A DNA stretch of 64,000 nucleotides from Lachnospiraceae bacterium A2 (GTDB taxonomy: Bacteria > Bacillota > Clostridia > Lachnospirales > Lachnospiraceae). The position numbers were made by a program, and so were the translations under genes. Below the pieces are notes generated by a model. The model was not told where the DNA came from and did no database searches. It saw only the letters and a program-made list of their open reading frames with translations. Location: positions 2,383,321-2,447,320 of the forward strand of contig KE159636.1 of assembly GCA_000403315.2 (NCBI GenBank). The letters run 5' to 3'. Positions within the stretch are counted from its first letter, which is position 1. Each line of letters begins with the position of its first letter. Below, one piece after another: positions 1-8,518 of this stretch.

Positions 1-37
1 GGGATGAAGCCTAAATTTCTGTCATGAAACAAATGTT

Positions 38-66
38 TTGATTGTTATTTTAATATGTGGTAGAAT
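38..66 (+). promoter_or_regulatory. Sigma-A type promoter
   Basis: TTGATT (38-43) and TAGAAT (61-66) are separated by exactly 17 bases, and a TG one base before the -10 makes it an extended -10. It lies 50 bases before the DUF4367-like gene, which it probably transcribes. Confidence 0.6.
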
Positions 67-117
67 ATCATAGAAACAGGATGAATGATTTCAAGTAAGA
101 AAAGGAGGGGACAGGGA

Positions 118-849
118 ATGGCTGTTGATATGGACAAGCTGTTAAGACAGGCATTTGACCAAATTGCAAAAGAGGAATATGAAAACCGTCCAGTGGAGAT
201 ACCAGAACACAAGTTTTCTTTGAGGTTCCACTGGAAGATGCACAAATTGTTCCGAATGTCAGGTGCAGGGAAGAAAGAAGGGGTTGGAAAAACAGGAGGT
301 TCCCCAATGGAGCTGTTTCGCCCAATACGCTCCAAAAGAAAGATGGCGGCAATCGCATTGTTGATTTTAATGTTGGTGGGAGGAACAACAATTGCCGCAG
401 AGCCATTTATCCGGTGGCTGCAGAATTTCTATATTGAGCAAAATGAAGACCATGTTGTGGTTCAGAACAATGAATTGGATGAAAGTGTGGAACATACGAA
501 GGAGAACTTTAGGAAGTATCGTTTGACGGAGATACCAGAGGGGTACTCATTGGAATCAGAGATATATGAAGATGAATTTCAAAGATATAAACTTACATAT
601 TCAAATACTTCAAAAGATATATTATTTCTTAAACAGACATGGCAAGACGATGAACAGCCAGAGAAACTCACTTCTAATGCGAAGGCATTAAAAAATGTGG
701 GAGTGAGTGGCTTTTCTGGTTATTTTGCAGAGGATGATGGAATAGGTTCATTGATAATTTCTAATGGTGTTTATAAATTAGTGTTAAGTGGGCCATTTTC
801 AGAAGAAGAATTAGTAGAACTAACCAGTAAACTAGAACTTGTTGATTAA
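118..849 (+). CDS. Membrane protein with DUF4367-like C-terminal domain
   Basis: A 243-residue protein with a basic cytoplasmic N-terminus (about 75 residues), one transmembrane helix at about 76-94 and an extracytoplasmic part of about 145 residues. The outer part, with a 'LTEIPEGYSLE' stretch followed by beta-rich sequence, resembles DUF4367, a domain often found in proteins encoded next to ECF sigma factors that act as anti-sigma or signalling partners. I chose ATG 118 because AGGAGGGG (102-109) sits just before it; an upstream ATG at 85 has no ribosome site. No sigma factor gene is visible, but one could lie before the window. Function is inferred from domain architecture only. Confidence 0.6.
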   Translation: MAVDMDKLLRQAFDQIAKEEYENRPVEIPEHKFSLRFHWKMHKLFRMSGAGKKEGVGKTGGSPMELFRPIRSKRKMAAIALLILMLVGGTTIAAEPFIRWLQNFYIEQNEDHVVVQNNELDESVEHTKENFRKYRLTEIPEGYSLESEIYEDEFQRYKLTYSNTSKDILFLKQTWQDDEQPEKLTSNAKALKNVGVSGFSGYFAEDDGIGSLIISNGVYKLVLSGPFSEEELVELTSKLELVD

Positions 850-999
850 TCAAATAATACTATTTGAGTAGAGTTAATTATTTAAAAAAAATATAAAAAA
901 GATGGGAAAAGTGTCATATTCTCCCGCTCTGAATTGTTATATAAATGGGTTATATTATTTATAACTTATTACATAAGAAAAAGGAAGGAGAATATATTT

Positions 1000-1434
1000 A
1001 TGAAAAGAAAAGTAGCAACAATTGTTGCAATGGTATGCCTAGTTTTAAGTATGTCTACTGTAAGCCATGCAGCAGAAGTAGAAAGAAGTAGCGAGGTAAA
1101 TGCTAATGTAGCAGAGGAAGTAGGTGGAATACAGCCTTTCTATGTAAACACTTCAAATATTTCAGCAGGTTTGAAAATAGAAGGAAATACAGCTTATTGC
1201 CTTGCGGAAGTATTTGCAAAAAAAGTATGCGATATTCAGATAATAATGCAATTACAACACAAAGAAAATGGTTCTTGGGTCAATAAAGTTTCTTGGGTTA
1301 CATCAGGCACTGCAGGTTCAAGAAGTTCAAGTCAATCATATCATATATTTGAAAAAGGTTCTTACCGTGTTCATGTAATTGCAACTGTAGGTGGTGAAAA
1401 AGTAACCTGTAACAGTGTTACAAAGACATACTAA
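1000..1434 (+). CDS. Small secreted protein, function unknown
   Basis: A 144-residue protein that starts with a classical signal peptide: basic MKRK, a hydrophobic core and a likely cleavage after 'SHA' near residue 25. The mature part has two cysteines and a C-terminal half that looks like a beta-sandwich ending in 'YRVHVIATVGGEKVT', similar in style to small secreted proteins of gut Clostridia. ATG 1000 is preceded by AAGGAAGGAG (981-990); the open frame extends upstream to 934 but without a ribosome site. The gene is AT-rich compared with the core genes after 2.4 kb. I do not recognise a named family. Confidence 0.65.
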   Translation: MKRKVATIVAMVCLVLSMSTVSHAAEVERSSEVNANVAEEVGGIQPFYVNTSNISAGLKIEGNTAYCLAEVFAKKVCDIQIIMQLQHKENGSWVNKVSWVTSGTAGSRSSSQSYHIFEKGSYRVHVIATVGGEKVTCNSVTKTY

Positions 1435-1446
1435 GAACCGCAGCCT

Positions 1447-1536
1447 ATGAAAAATTTTTTAAAGGGGTGTTTCATCTTAATTATTAGCTTTCTAGGAATT
1501 ATACTCCTAAATTTCCTTGGAATCCTTTTGGAGTAA
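1447..1536 (+). CDS. Possible 29-residue hydrophobic membrane peptide
   Basis: ATG 1447 opens 29 codons ending in TAA. The peptide begins MKNFLKG and continues as almost uninterrupted I/L/F/G sequence, long enough for one membrane helix. It follows the secreted protein by 12 bases. There is no clear Shine-Dalgarno sequence before the ATG, which is the main argument against it. Size and shape recall type I toxin peptides or small membrane regulators, but I see no antisense RNA promoter that would support that. Confidence 0.3.
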   Translation: MKNFLKGCFILIISFLGIILLNFLGILLE

Positions 1537-1784
1537 GGAACATATTTAAGATGTTTGATAAGAGGTAACGAATCATTGCTGTACTTAAGGAAGGGACGGG
1601 CATTGCCAGAAGGCAGAGCCCACCCCATTTCCTTTCTAAAAAATATTCAAAAATCATTTCTGACAGGACATATATCTTTGGATTCTTTTTCAGATCACAT
1701 AAAATTTCACAAAAGAAGCGAAAAATAGGCATAACATAACTGATGGGTTTCAAGCTTTTCCACATTATCGCAGCATAAAGCGGG

Positions 1785-1823
1785 CAAGCCCACTTCAACC
1801 TCCCTTCCCGCGCTCATGAGGGG
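1785..1823 (-). repeat. Second copy of the 3' end of the 35.4-kb structured repeat
   Basis: Read on the minus strand this segment starts CCCCTCATGAG and ends TTGAAGTGGGCTTG. It aligns over 39-40 bases, at roughly 80 percent identity, with 35526-35565. The hairpin is less perfect here. The rest of 1537-1850 holds no gene I can support; it is AT-rich and probably decayed accessory DNA. Confidence 0.55.
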
Positions 1824-1854
1824 ATTGGATAATTCAGAAAAAATATTACTACTG

Positions 1855-1883
1855 TTGTATTTTAGGCAATTTCGGATTATAAT
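1855..1883 (+). promoter_or_regulatory. Sigma-A type promoter
   Basis: TTGTAT (1855-1860), 17 bases, then a perfect TATAAT (1878-1883). It lies 41 bases before the Rpn relic and probably once drove it. Confidence 0.6.
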
Positions 1884-1924
1884 GTAAGAAATTTGCCGGC
1901 CACAGAAAGAGGTGTTTTCCATGA

Positions 1925-2393
1925 ATGGAACAGGACGGCAGAGAAGGGAATGTGCGCGGCAGGAAGAAGGATTTAGTGATTACAGGCTGCCAGACACAGA
2001 AGGATATGAAACGGCTGGTAGGCGCACGTTCTATCTGTTTGGATGTATATGGGAAGGGAATTTGACGATGGGGCGCATATTTTGTATGTAAATGAAAAGT
2101 ATCGCGGTGAATCTGAGATAGGGAAGTTAATGCATGATTTTAGCTGCACCAATGCAGATGATATGAATTTTAGCCTGATGGCAGAGCGCACAAAATATTT
2201 AAAGGAAGATCAGGAAGGAGTACAGGAAATGAGTAAAATTTTGGAAGATTTGAGGAATGAAACGGATTTGGCAGCAAGAACAGAAATTGCACGTTTTCTC
2301 TTAATGGAGGATTTCTCTTATGAGAAAATTGCAGAAGGCACAAAATTACCAATAGAATATATTGAGGAATTAGCAGGAAAAGATATTTTTTAG
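1925..2393 (+). pseudogene. Rpn-family (PD-(D/E)XK) nuclease/transposase relic with internal deletion
   Basis: Two frames carry complementary pieces of one protein family. 1925-2065 encodes a 46-residue head with 'VITGCQTQKDMKRLVG' and 'ICLDVY', the start of the nuclease core of Rpn-family recombination-promoting nucleases. From about 2050 the next frame continues with 'FDDGAHILYVN', 'GKLMHDFSCT' and 'KYLKEDQEGVQEM', the conserved C-terminal part, through to 2393. The region between, which in the family carries the catalytic E-x-Q motif, is missing, about 100 residues by comparison with my memory of the family. The head retains only the first catalytic Asp. The open frame 2043-2393 alone would encode a tail of 116 residues. 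Such genes are common in Lachnospiraceae and often in many copies. Confidence 0.75.
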
Positions 2394-2420
2394 CACAGAG
2401 GGACAAAAGGAACATTTATT

Positions 2421-3755
2421 ATGGAAAAAAATTTAACATCTGGCAGCGTAGCAAAAAACATCCTGTATTTCTCATTGCCCTATCTCCTGTCATATTTTTT
2501 GCAGACATTATATGGGATGGCAGATTTGTATATTATTGGACAGTTCAATGGGGTAGCCCATATCACGGCTGTTTCCATAGGGAGCCAAGTCATGCATATG
2601 CTGACCGTTATGGTAGTAGGGCTTGCCATGGGCACTACCGTGACAATTGGGAAAGCGGTTGGGGGAAAACAGCAGGAGCAGGCTGCGTCTGCTGTTGGAA
2701 ATACGGCTATATTGTTTATGGGGGTGTCCATAGCTGCCACAGCCCTGCTGCTGGCCTTTGTGGGGCAGATTGTGGCGGTGATGGCAACGCCGGAGAAGGC
2801 AGTTTCCGGGACAGTATCCTACCTTACCATCTGTTTTCTGGGGATTCCGTTTATTACGGCATATAATATTATCAGTTCCATTTTTCGGGGGTTAGGGGAC
2901 TCCAGGAGCCCTATGTATTTTATTGCAATTGCCTGTGGTGCAAACATTGCGTTGGACTACCTGCTGATAGGAATATTCCATATGGGTGCGGCTGGGGCTG
3001 CGCTGGGGACGACTTTGTCCCAGACCATTAGCGTAGGGGCAGCACTGTTTGCCATTTTTAAGGGAAAGACGGGGATTGCGCTGAAAAAGCGCCATGTAAG
3101 GCCTAAGATGAAAATTATGGGGCAGATATTGAAAATCGGCATCCCGGTTGCGCTGCAGGATGGGTTTATCCAGATTTCTTTTATTGTGATTACAGTAATT
3201 GCCAACCGGAGGGGGCTAAACGATGCCGCAGCGGTGGGGATTGTGGAAAAAATTATTGGGGTTGTCTTCTTAGTCCCTTCCACGATGCTTTCCACAGTTT
3301 CTGCACTTTCTGCCCAGAATATTGGGGCAGGGAAACACGGCAGGGCAGCGCTGACGCTTCGGTATGCTGTCCTGATAACCGTAGGGTTTGGGCTAGTGGT
3401 ATCTGTTTTGGTACAGTTTATTGCGGAACCAGCAGTTGGGATTTTCACAGGGGATGCGCAGGTTATTGTTTCTGGGGCACAGTATTTGCGGGGCTATATC
3501 TGGGACTGCTTGTTTGCAGGGGTACATTTCAGTTTTAGCGGGTATTTCTGCGCATATGGGATGTCCGGGATTTCATTTTTGCATAATTCCCTGTCAATTG
3601 TATGTGCGCGTATTCCAGGGGCATATTTTGCTTCGGAATATTTTCCGTCAAATTTGTTCCCTATGGGGCTTGCCGCGCCGGTGGGCTCTTTGCTTTCCGT
3701 GGTAATCTGCGCCATTGCATTCTTCTGGATGCGGGGCAGGCATCAGGGGGAATAA
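2421..3755 (+). CDS. MATE family efflux transporter
   Basis: A 444-residue integral membrane protein with about twelve predicted helices in two similar halves. The N-terminal 'SLPYLLSYFLQTLYGMADLYIIGQF' region, abbreviated SLPYLL...MADLYIIGQF, is the hallmark of the MATE exporters (helix 1 and the loop into helix 2). Members export cationic drugs or metabolites against a Na+ or H+ gradient. Length is normal for the family. It starts 27 bases after the Rpn relic with a weak ribosome site (AAAGGAA). Substrate cannot be read from sequence. Confidence 0.85.
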   Translation: MEKNLTSGSVAKNILYFSLPYLLSYFLQTLYGMADLYIIGQFNGVAHITAVSIGSQVMHMLTVMVVGLAMGTTVTIGKAVGGKQQEQAASAVGNTAILFMGVSIAATALLLAFVGQIVAVMATPEKAVSGTVSYLTICFLGIPFITAYNIISSIFRGLGDSRSPMYFIAIACGANIALDYLLIGIFHMGAAGAALGTTLSQTISVGAALFAIFKGKTGIALKKRHVRPKMKIMGQILKIGIPVALQDGFIQISFIVITVIANRRGLNDAAAVGIVEKIIGVVFLVPSTMLSTVSALSAQNIGAGKHGRAALTLRYAVLITVGFGLVVSVLVQFIAEPAVGIFTGDAQVIVSGAQYLRGYIWDCLFAGVHFSFSGYFCAYGMSGISFLHNSLSIVCARIPGAYFASEYFPSNLFPMGLAAPVGSLLSVVICAIAFFWMRGRHQGE

Positions 3756-3781
3756 ATTTTAGGTTTTGCCAAAAGAAAAAC

Positions 3782-3810
3782 TTGTACATAACATATTTCT
3801 TTGGTATAAT
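3782..3810 (+). promoter_or_regulatory. Sigma-A type promoter of the phosphofructokinase gene
   Basis: TTGTAC (3782-3787), 17-base spacer, TATAAT (3805-3810); 44 bases before the start codon. Confidence 0.65.
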
Positions 3811-3854
3811 ATACATTACGAGTTTGCGTAAAATAGAAAATTGGAGGTGCACAT

Positions 3855-5102
3855 ATGAAACGCAACGTTATTGTGGGACAATCAGGGGGGCCGACTGCGG
3901 CCATTAATTCCAGCCTTGCTGGGGTTTACCGTACAGCGAAAGACCGTGGGGCAAATAAGGTCTATGGGATGCTGCACGGGATTCAGGGGCTTCTTCAGGA
4001 GAGGTATATCGACCTTTCCGAACATATTACAAATGAGCTGGATGCAGAGCTTTTAAAGCGTACTCCGGCTGCTTATCTGGGCTCCTGCCGGTATAAACTG
4101 CCGGAAATCCATGAGGATATGGGGGTTTATGAGAAGATATTTGAGATTTTGGAAAAGCTTGACATAGAAGCATTTATTTACATCGGCGGAAATGACTCTA
4201 TGGACACCATTAAGAAACTGTCCGATTATGCGATTATTACTGGCCAGACAGTCAGGTTTATCGGCTGCCCCAAGACCATTGACAATGACCTGGCGTTGAC
4301 AGACCATACACCCGGCTATGGAAGCGCAGCAAAATACATTGGTACTTCCGTAAAGGAAATTATCTGTGATAGCTTCTGCTTGGAATATGAAAAAGGGTTA
4401 GTTACCATTATTGAGATTATGGGGCGTAATGCTGGCTGGCTGACAGGCGCAGCAGCGTTGGCAAAAGGCGAGGACAGCACAGGGCCAGACCTGATTTACT
4501 TGCCGGAATTAGAATTTGATATAGACAAATTCCTTGAGAAAATCCGCAAGCTGCTGGAAAAGAAATCTTCCGTTGTAGTAGCGGTTTCGGAAGGCATTAG
4601 GGTAGCAGGCGGGAAATATGTATGTGAGCTTGGGAACAGCGTAGATTTTGTGGATGCATTTGGCCATAAGCAGCTTTCCGGGACAGCAGCATACTTGGCA
4701 AACTTTATAGCAGGGGAAATCGGCTGCAAGACCCGCGCAATTGAGCTGAGCACTTTACAGCGTTCTGCATCCCATTCCGCATCGCGTGTTGATATTTTGG
4801 AAGCATATCAGGTTGGCGGCGCCGCTGTGAAGGCAGCAGACGAAGGCGACACTGGGAAAATGGTCGTGCTGGAGAGGATTTCTGACGACCCATACCAGAG
4901 CACAACTGCAGTGAAAGATGTACATAAGATTGCAAATGATGAGAAACTGGTGCCAAGGAGCTGGGTAACCAAGGATGGCACATATGTGACAGATGAATTT
5001 GTAACTTATGTAAAACCGCTGATCCAGGGCGATGTGTCACCAGTCATGGTAGATGGAATCCCGCGCCATCTGTATAAGCCGGGGTTTCAGGAGCAGCTTT
5101 AG
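3855..5102 (+). CDS. pfp: 6-phosphofructokinase, probably pyrophosphate-dependent
   Basis: A 415-residue phosphofructokinase of the long clade. It interconverts fructose 6-phosphate and fructose 1,6-bisphosphate. Visible motifs: phosphate-binding GQSGGPTAAIN at the N-terminus, 'GGNDSMDT' and 'PKTIDND'. In ATP enzymes the equivalents are GGDGS and PGTIDND; an Asp in the first and a Lys in the second are the known signature of PPi enzymes, because they block the ATP site. 'EIMGRNAGW' is the sugar-phosphate binding segment. Good ribosome site (GGAGGTG) before ATG 3855. Cofactor choice is inferred from these residues. Confidence 0.85.
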   Translation: MKRNVIVGQSGGPTAAINSSLAGVYRTAKDRGANKVYGMLHGIQGLLQERYIDLSEHITNELDAELLKRTPAAYLGSCRYKLPEIHEDMGVYEKIFEILEKLDIEAFIYIGGNDSMDTIKKLSDYAIITGQTVRFIGCPKTIDNDLALTDHTPGYGSAAKYIGTSVKEIICDSFCLEYEKGLVTIIEIMGRNAGWLTGAAALAKGEDSTGPDLIYLPELEFDIDKFLEKIRKLLEKKSSVVVAVSEGIRVAGGKYVCELGNSVDFVDAFGHKQLSGTAAYLANFIAGEIGCKTRAIELSTLQRSASHSASRVDILEAYQVGGAAVKAADEGDTGKMVVLERISDDPYQSTTAVKDVHKIANDEKLVPRSWVTKDGTYVTDEFVTYVKPLIQGDVSPVMVDGIPRHLYKPGFQEQL

Positions 5103-5225
5103 GATAAATCAGCAGCCCTTGGCAGGCAAATAATTTTTTGGGCGCATCTGGCTGATTAAGGCTGCGTATGCGATGTGCCTAACAGGCAAAAAGATTGAAA
5201 TGCCCATGTCGTGCAAAAAGGGCGG

Positions 5226-5268
5226 ACCCCCGGAAGTATGAGCGGTACATTCGGGGGTTCTTCTTTTC
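5226..5268 (+). terminator. Rho-independent terminator after the phosphofructokinase gene
   Basis: ACCCCCGG pairs with TCGGGGGT around a 16-base loop, followed by TTCTTCTTTT. Confidence 0.7.
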
Positions 5269-5336
5269 TGAAAAAATGATACAGCAAAATGAAAAGGGAT
5301 CCTTTGAGTATATAGCAGAAAGGGAAGTCAAGAAAA

Positions 5337-6800
5337 ATGCATCAAGAAATTGATTTAAGCAATATAAATTTAAATTTGGAACCTCCCACAGAAGAACCAG
5401 CACGCCAATATTATTTTATGGCAAAATGCAGGGAATGGGTACAGGGTTTTGAGCAGGAGCATAAGCGCCGCCCTACTTTTTTCACCCAGACATTTGGATG
5501 CCAAATGAATGCAAGGGATTCCGAAAAGCTGTCAGGGATATTAGAAGCAATAGGGTATGAGGAAGCAGGCAGCGAAGAAGCAGACTTTGTAATTTACAAT
5601 ACCTGCACCGTCCGGGAAAATGCCAATAACAAGGTCTGGGGCCGGCTTGGCTACTTAAATGGCTCCAAGAAGCGCAGCCCCCATAAAAAAATCGCCCTGT
5701 GCGGCTGTATGATGCAGGAACCGGAGGTTATAGAGAAATTACGGAAAAGCTACTCTTTTGTGGACTTGGTGTTCGGCACCCATAATATCTATAAATTTGC
5801 AGAATTGTTGTATGTTTCCTATAGGCAGCAGGGCATGTTAATTGATATTTGGGAAGATACGGATAAAATCGTAGAAGATTTGCCGGCAGACCGGAAATAT
5901 TTTTTTAAATCAGGAATTAATATTATGTTCGGGTGCAATAACTTTTGCAGTTACTGCATTGTGCCGTATGTGCGCGGCAGGGAGCGCAGCCGGAAACCGG
6001 AGGATATCCTGCATGAGGTTGAGCGTTTGGCAAAAGATGGGGTTGTGGAAGTAATGCTGCTGGGGCAAAATGTCAACTCTTATGGGAAAAACTTAAAGGA
6101 ACCCATAACTTTTGCGCAATTGCTGAAAAAAATCGAAACAATAGATGGGATTGAGCGAATCCGTTTTATGACCTCCCATCCCAAGGATTTGTCAGATGAA
6201 CTGATCGAAGTGATGGGAAATTCAAAGAAGATATGCAGGCATCTCCATCTGCCCCTCCAGTCTGGGAGCAGCCGTATTTTAAAAGAGATGAACCGCCGTT
6301 ATAGCAAGGAACAGTATTTGGCGCTGGTGGAAAAACTGCGCCTTGCAGTGCCGGACATTGCCTTGACAACAGACATTATTGTAGGGTTTCCAGGGGAAAC
6401 GGAAGAAGATTTTCTGGAAACCATGGATGTGGTGCAGAAAGTCCGGTTTGACAGCGCTTTTACCTTTCTTTATTCTAAGCGTACCGGAACCCCGGCAGCA
6501 GCAATGGAAGGGCAGGTACCGGAAGAAACGGTAAAAGACAGGTTTCAGCGTTTACTGAAAGAAGTGCAGGAGATTGCCGCCAAAAAGGCAGAAAGCCTTA
6601 CCGGAAAAGTAGAGCCCGTTCTGGTAGAAGAAGTGAATGGGCAGGATGAAGCTCTGGTAACTGGGCGTTTAAGCGGAAATTTTGTCGTGCACCTGCCCGG
6701 GGACAGCAGCATGGTAGGCAAAATCCTTCCCGTGAAGTTAAAGGAATGTAAAGGGTTTTATTTTTATGGCGAAGCAGTAAGCCCCCAACAGGGCTGTTAA
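5337..6800 (+). CDS. miaB: tRNA-2-methylthio-N6-dimethylallyladenosine synthase MiaB
   Basis: A 487-residue radical-SAM methylthiotransferase that adds the 2-methylthio group to i6A37 in tRNAs reading UNN codons. The N-terminal UPF0004 domain has its three cluster cysteines in 'FGCQMNARDSE', 'NTCTVRENA' and 'CGCM'. The radical SAM motif C-x3-C-x2-C is in 'GCNNFCSYCIVPYVRGRERS', and a C-terminal TRAM domain follows. This is MiaB rather than MtaB or RimO by the 'QMNARDSE' and 'IVPYVRGRE' signatures. An N-terminal extension of about 45 residues before the first motif is usual in Clostridia. It heads miaB-ruvA-ruvB. Confidence 0.93.
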   Translation: MHQEIDLSNINLNLEPPTEEPARQYYFMAKCREWVQGFEQEHKRRPTFFTQTFGCQMNARDSEKLSGILEAIGYEEAGSEEADFVIYNTCTVRENANNKVWGRLGYLNGSKKRSPHKKIALCGCMMQEPEVIEKLRKSYSFVDLVFGTHNIYKFAELLYVSYRQQGMLIDIWEDTDKIVEDLPADRKYFFKSGINIMFGCNNFCSYCIVPYVRGRERSRKPEDILHEVERLAKDGVVEVMLLGQNVNSYGKNLKEPITFAQLLKKIETIDGIERIRFMTSHPKDLSDELIEVMGNSKKICRHLHLPLQSGSSRILKEMNRRYSKEQYLALVEKLRLAVPDIALTTDIIVGFPGETEEDFLETMDVVQKVRFDSAFTFLYSKRTGTPAAAMEGQVPEETVKDRFQRLLKEVQEIAAKKAESLTGKVEPVLVEEVNGQDEALVTGRLSGNFVVHLPGDSSMVGKILPVKLKECKGFYFYGEAVSPQQGC

Positions 6801-6817
6801 GCTGCAAAGGAGGCATC

Positions 6818-7429
6818 ATGTATTCATACCTGAAAGGCGAACTGGTTGAGGTTTCAGCAGATACCATAGTAGTGGAAGTGAACAACATTGGCTATAATAT
6901 CCATATCCCGGCTGGCATGGCAGGCCAGTTTACAGGGACGGGACAGACGGTTAAGGTTTATACCTACCTTCATGTAAAAGAAGAACTTATGGAGCTTTAT
7001 GGGTTCCTCACCCGGGATGACCTTACGGTATTCAAGCTGCTGTTAGGCGTCAGCGGCATAGGCCCAAAAGGCGCGCTGGCAATTTTGGCTGTCATGACGC
7101 CGGACGACTTGCGTTTTGCGGTGCTGGGGGAGGATGCAAAGGCCATTTCCAAGGCTCCGGGGATTGGCAGCAAGACGGCGAAGCGGTTAATCCTTGAGTT
7201 AAAGGATAAGTTAAAGCTAGAGGATGCTTTTGAGCTGAAAATGGAACATGCTGCCTCAGAACAGGAAAACTCCCTTGCAGGGGCAAAGAGCGAAGCAGTG
7301 CAGGCCCTGACTGCGCTGGGCTATTCCCCTTCCGAATCCCTAAAGGCCGTAGAAGGCGTAGGGGTTACCCCGGATATGACGGTAGAAGAAGTGCTTAGGG
7401 AAGCCTTAAAGCAGATGTCATTTTTATAA
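6818..7429 (+). CDS. ruvA: Holliday junction branch migration protein RuvA
   Basis: A 203-residue DNA-binding subunit that holds the four-way junction for RuvB. It has the N-terminal OB fold, helix-hairpin-helix repeats ('[16 protein letters not shown]', '[20 protein letters not shown]') and a C-terminal three-helix domain that contacts RuvB. AAAGGAGG precedes ATG 6818. It starts 17 bases after miaB and is followed 23 bases later by ruvB. ruvC is not in the window. Confidence 0.95.
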   Translation: MYSYLKGELVEVSADTIVVEVNNIGYNIHIPAGMAGQFTGTGQTVKVYTYLHVKEELMELYGFLTRDDLTVFKLLLGVSGIGPKGALAILAVMTPDDLRFAVLGEDAKAISKAPGIGSKTAKRLILELKDKLKLEDAFELKMEHAASEQENSLAGAKSEAVQALTALGYSPSESLKAVEGVGVTPDMTVEEVLREALKQMSFL

Positions 7430-7452
7430 TTAACAGAAAGGAAACGCCACCC

Positions 7453-8445
7453 ATGGAAAAACGTGTCATTTCTACCCAGATTCAGGAAGAAGACCTGAAA
7501 ATAGAAACCAGCCTGCGCCCCCAGAAGCTGGCAGAATACATTGGGCAGGAAAAAGCAAAGAAAACGCTGAAAGTATACATTGAAGCCGCACGGCAGCGGG
7601 GGGAATCCCTGGACCATGTGCTGTTTTACGGGCCTCCTGGGCTGGGGAAAACTACGCTGGCGGGGATTATCGCCAATGAAATGGGCGTACATATGAAAAT
7701 AACCTCCGGGCCTGCCATTGGGAAACCCGGGGAAATGGCGGCCATCTTAAGCGGCCTTCAGGAGGGGGATATCCTGTTTGTGGATGAAATCCACCGCCTG
7801 AACCGCCAGGTGGAAGAAGTGCTTTACCCTGCCATGGAAGATTATGTGATTGACATTATGATTGGGAAAGGCGCGACCGCCCGCTCCATCCGTCTGGATT
7901 TGCCCCATTTTACCTTGGTAGGGGCTACTACCCGGGCAGGGCTTTTGTCCGCCCCATTAAGGGACCGGTTTGGGGTTGTGCACCATCTGGAATTTTATAA
8001 CCCAGAGGAACTAAAGACCATTATCCTCCATTCTGCAAAGAAGCTGGAGGTGGAAATCACGGAAGACGGGGCATTTGAGCTGGCAAGGCGCTCAAGGGGG
8101 ACCCCAAGGCTTGCCAACCGCCTGCTAAAGCGGGTGCGGGATTTTGCGCAGGTAAAGTATGATGGGAAAATCACCATGGAAGTAGCTGTTTTTGCGCTGG
8201 ATTTGCTGGAAGTAGACAAATATGGGCTGGACCAGAATGACCGGAATATCATTATGGCTATGATTGAGAAATTCCAGGGGGGGCCGGTAGGGCTTGACAC
8301 CCTTGCCGCTTCTTTGGGGGAGGACGCCGGGACCATTGAGGACGTATATGAGCCATATTTGGTGAAAAATGGCTTTATCAACCGGACGCCCAAAGGCAGG
8401 GTTGCCACTGATTTTTCTTACAAACATTTTGGAATTTCAAAATAG
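7453..8445 (+). CDS. ruvB: Holliday junction branch migration helicase RuvB
   Basis: A 330-residue AAA+ motor of the RuvAB branch-migration machine. Walker A is '[11 protein letters not shown]', Walker B 'DEIHRL', sensor 1 'GATTRAG', arginine finger region 'LRDRFG', and a C-terminal winged helix ends the protein. Length matches the family. The promoter of the next gene overlaps its 3' end and the following bases. Confidence 0.96.
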   Translation: MEKRVISTQIQEEDLKIETSLRPQKLAEYIGQEKAKKTLKVYIEAARQRGESLDHVLFYGPPGLGKTTLAGIIANEMGVHMKITSGPAIGKPGEMAAILSGLQEGDILFVDEIHRLNRQVEEVLYPAMEDYVIDIMIGKGATARSIRLDLPHFTLVGATTRAGLLSAPLRDRFGVVHHLEFYNPEELKTIILHSAKKLEVEITEDGAFELARRSRGTPRLANRLLKRVRDFAQVKYDGKITMEVAVFALDLLEVDKYGLDQNDRNIIMAMIEKFQGGPVGLDTLAASLGEDAGTIEDVYEPYLVKNGFINRTPKGRVATDFSYKHFGISK

Positions 8446-8448
8446 TAT

Positions 8449-8476
8449 TTGTTTTTCCATGGAAATCAGTTATAAT
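8449..8476 (+). promoter_or_regulatory. Sigma-A type promoter before zapA
   Basis: TTGTTT (8449-8454), 16 bases, TATAAT (8471-8476), starting just after the ruvB stop codon. Confidence 0.55.
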
Positions 8477-8518
8477 GAAGGAAATGGCAGGAAGGCCAGA
8501 AGCAGGAGAGGAAAAAGT

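Noticed and set aside
2043-2393. 116-codon frame as an intact small gene
   Set aside because: It matches only the C-terminal part of Rpn-family proteins and the missing head lies in another frame just upstream, so it is part of a relic.
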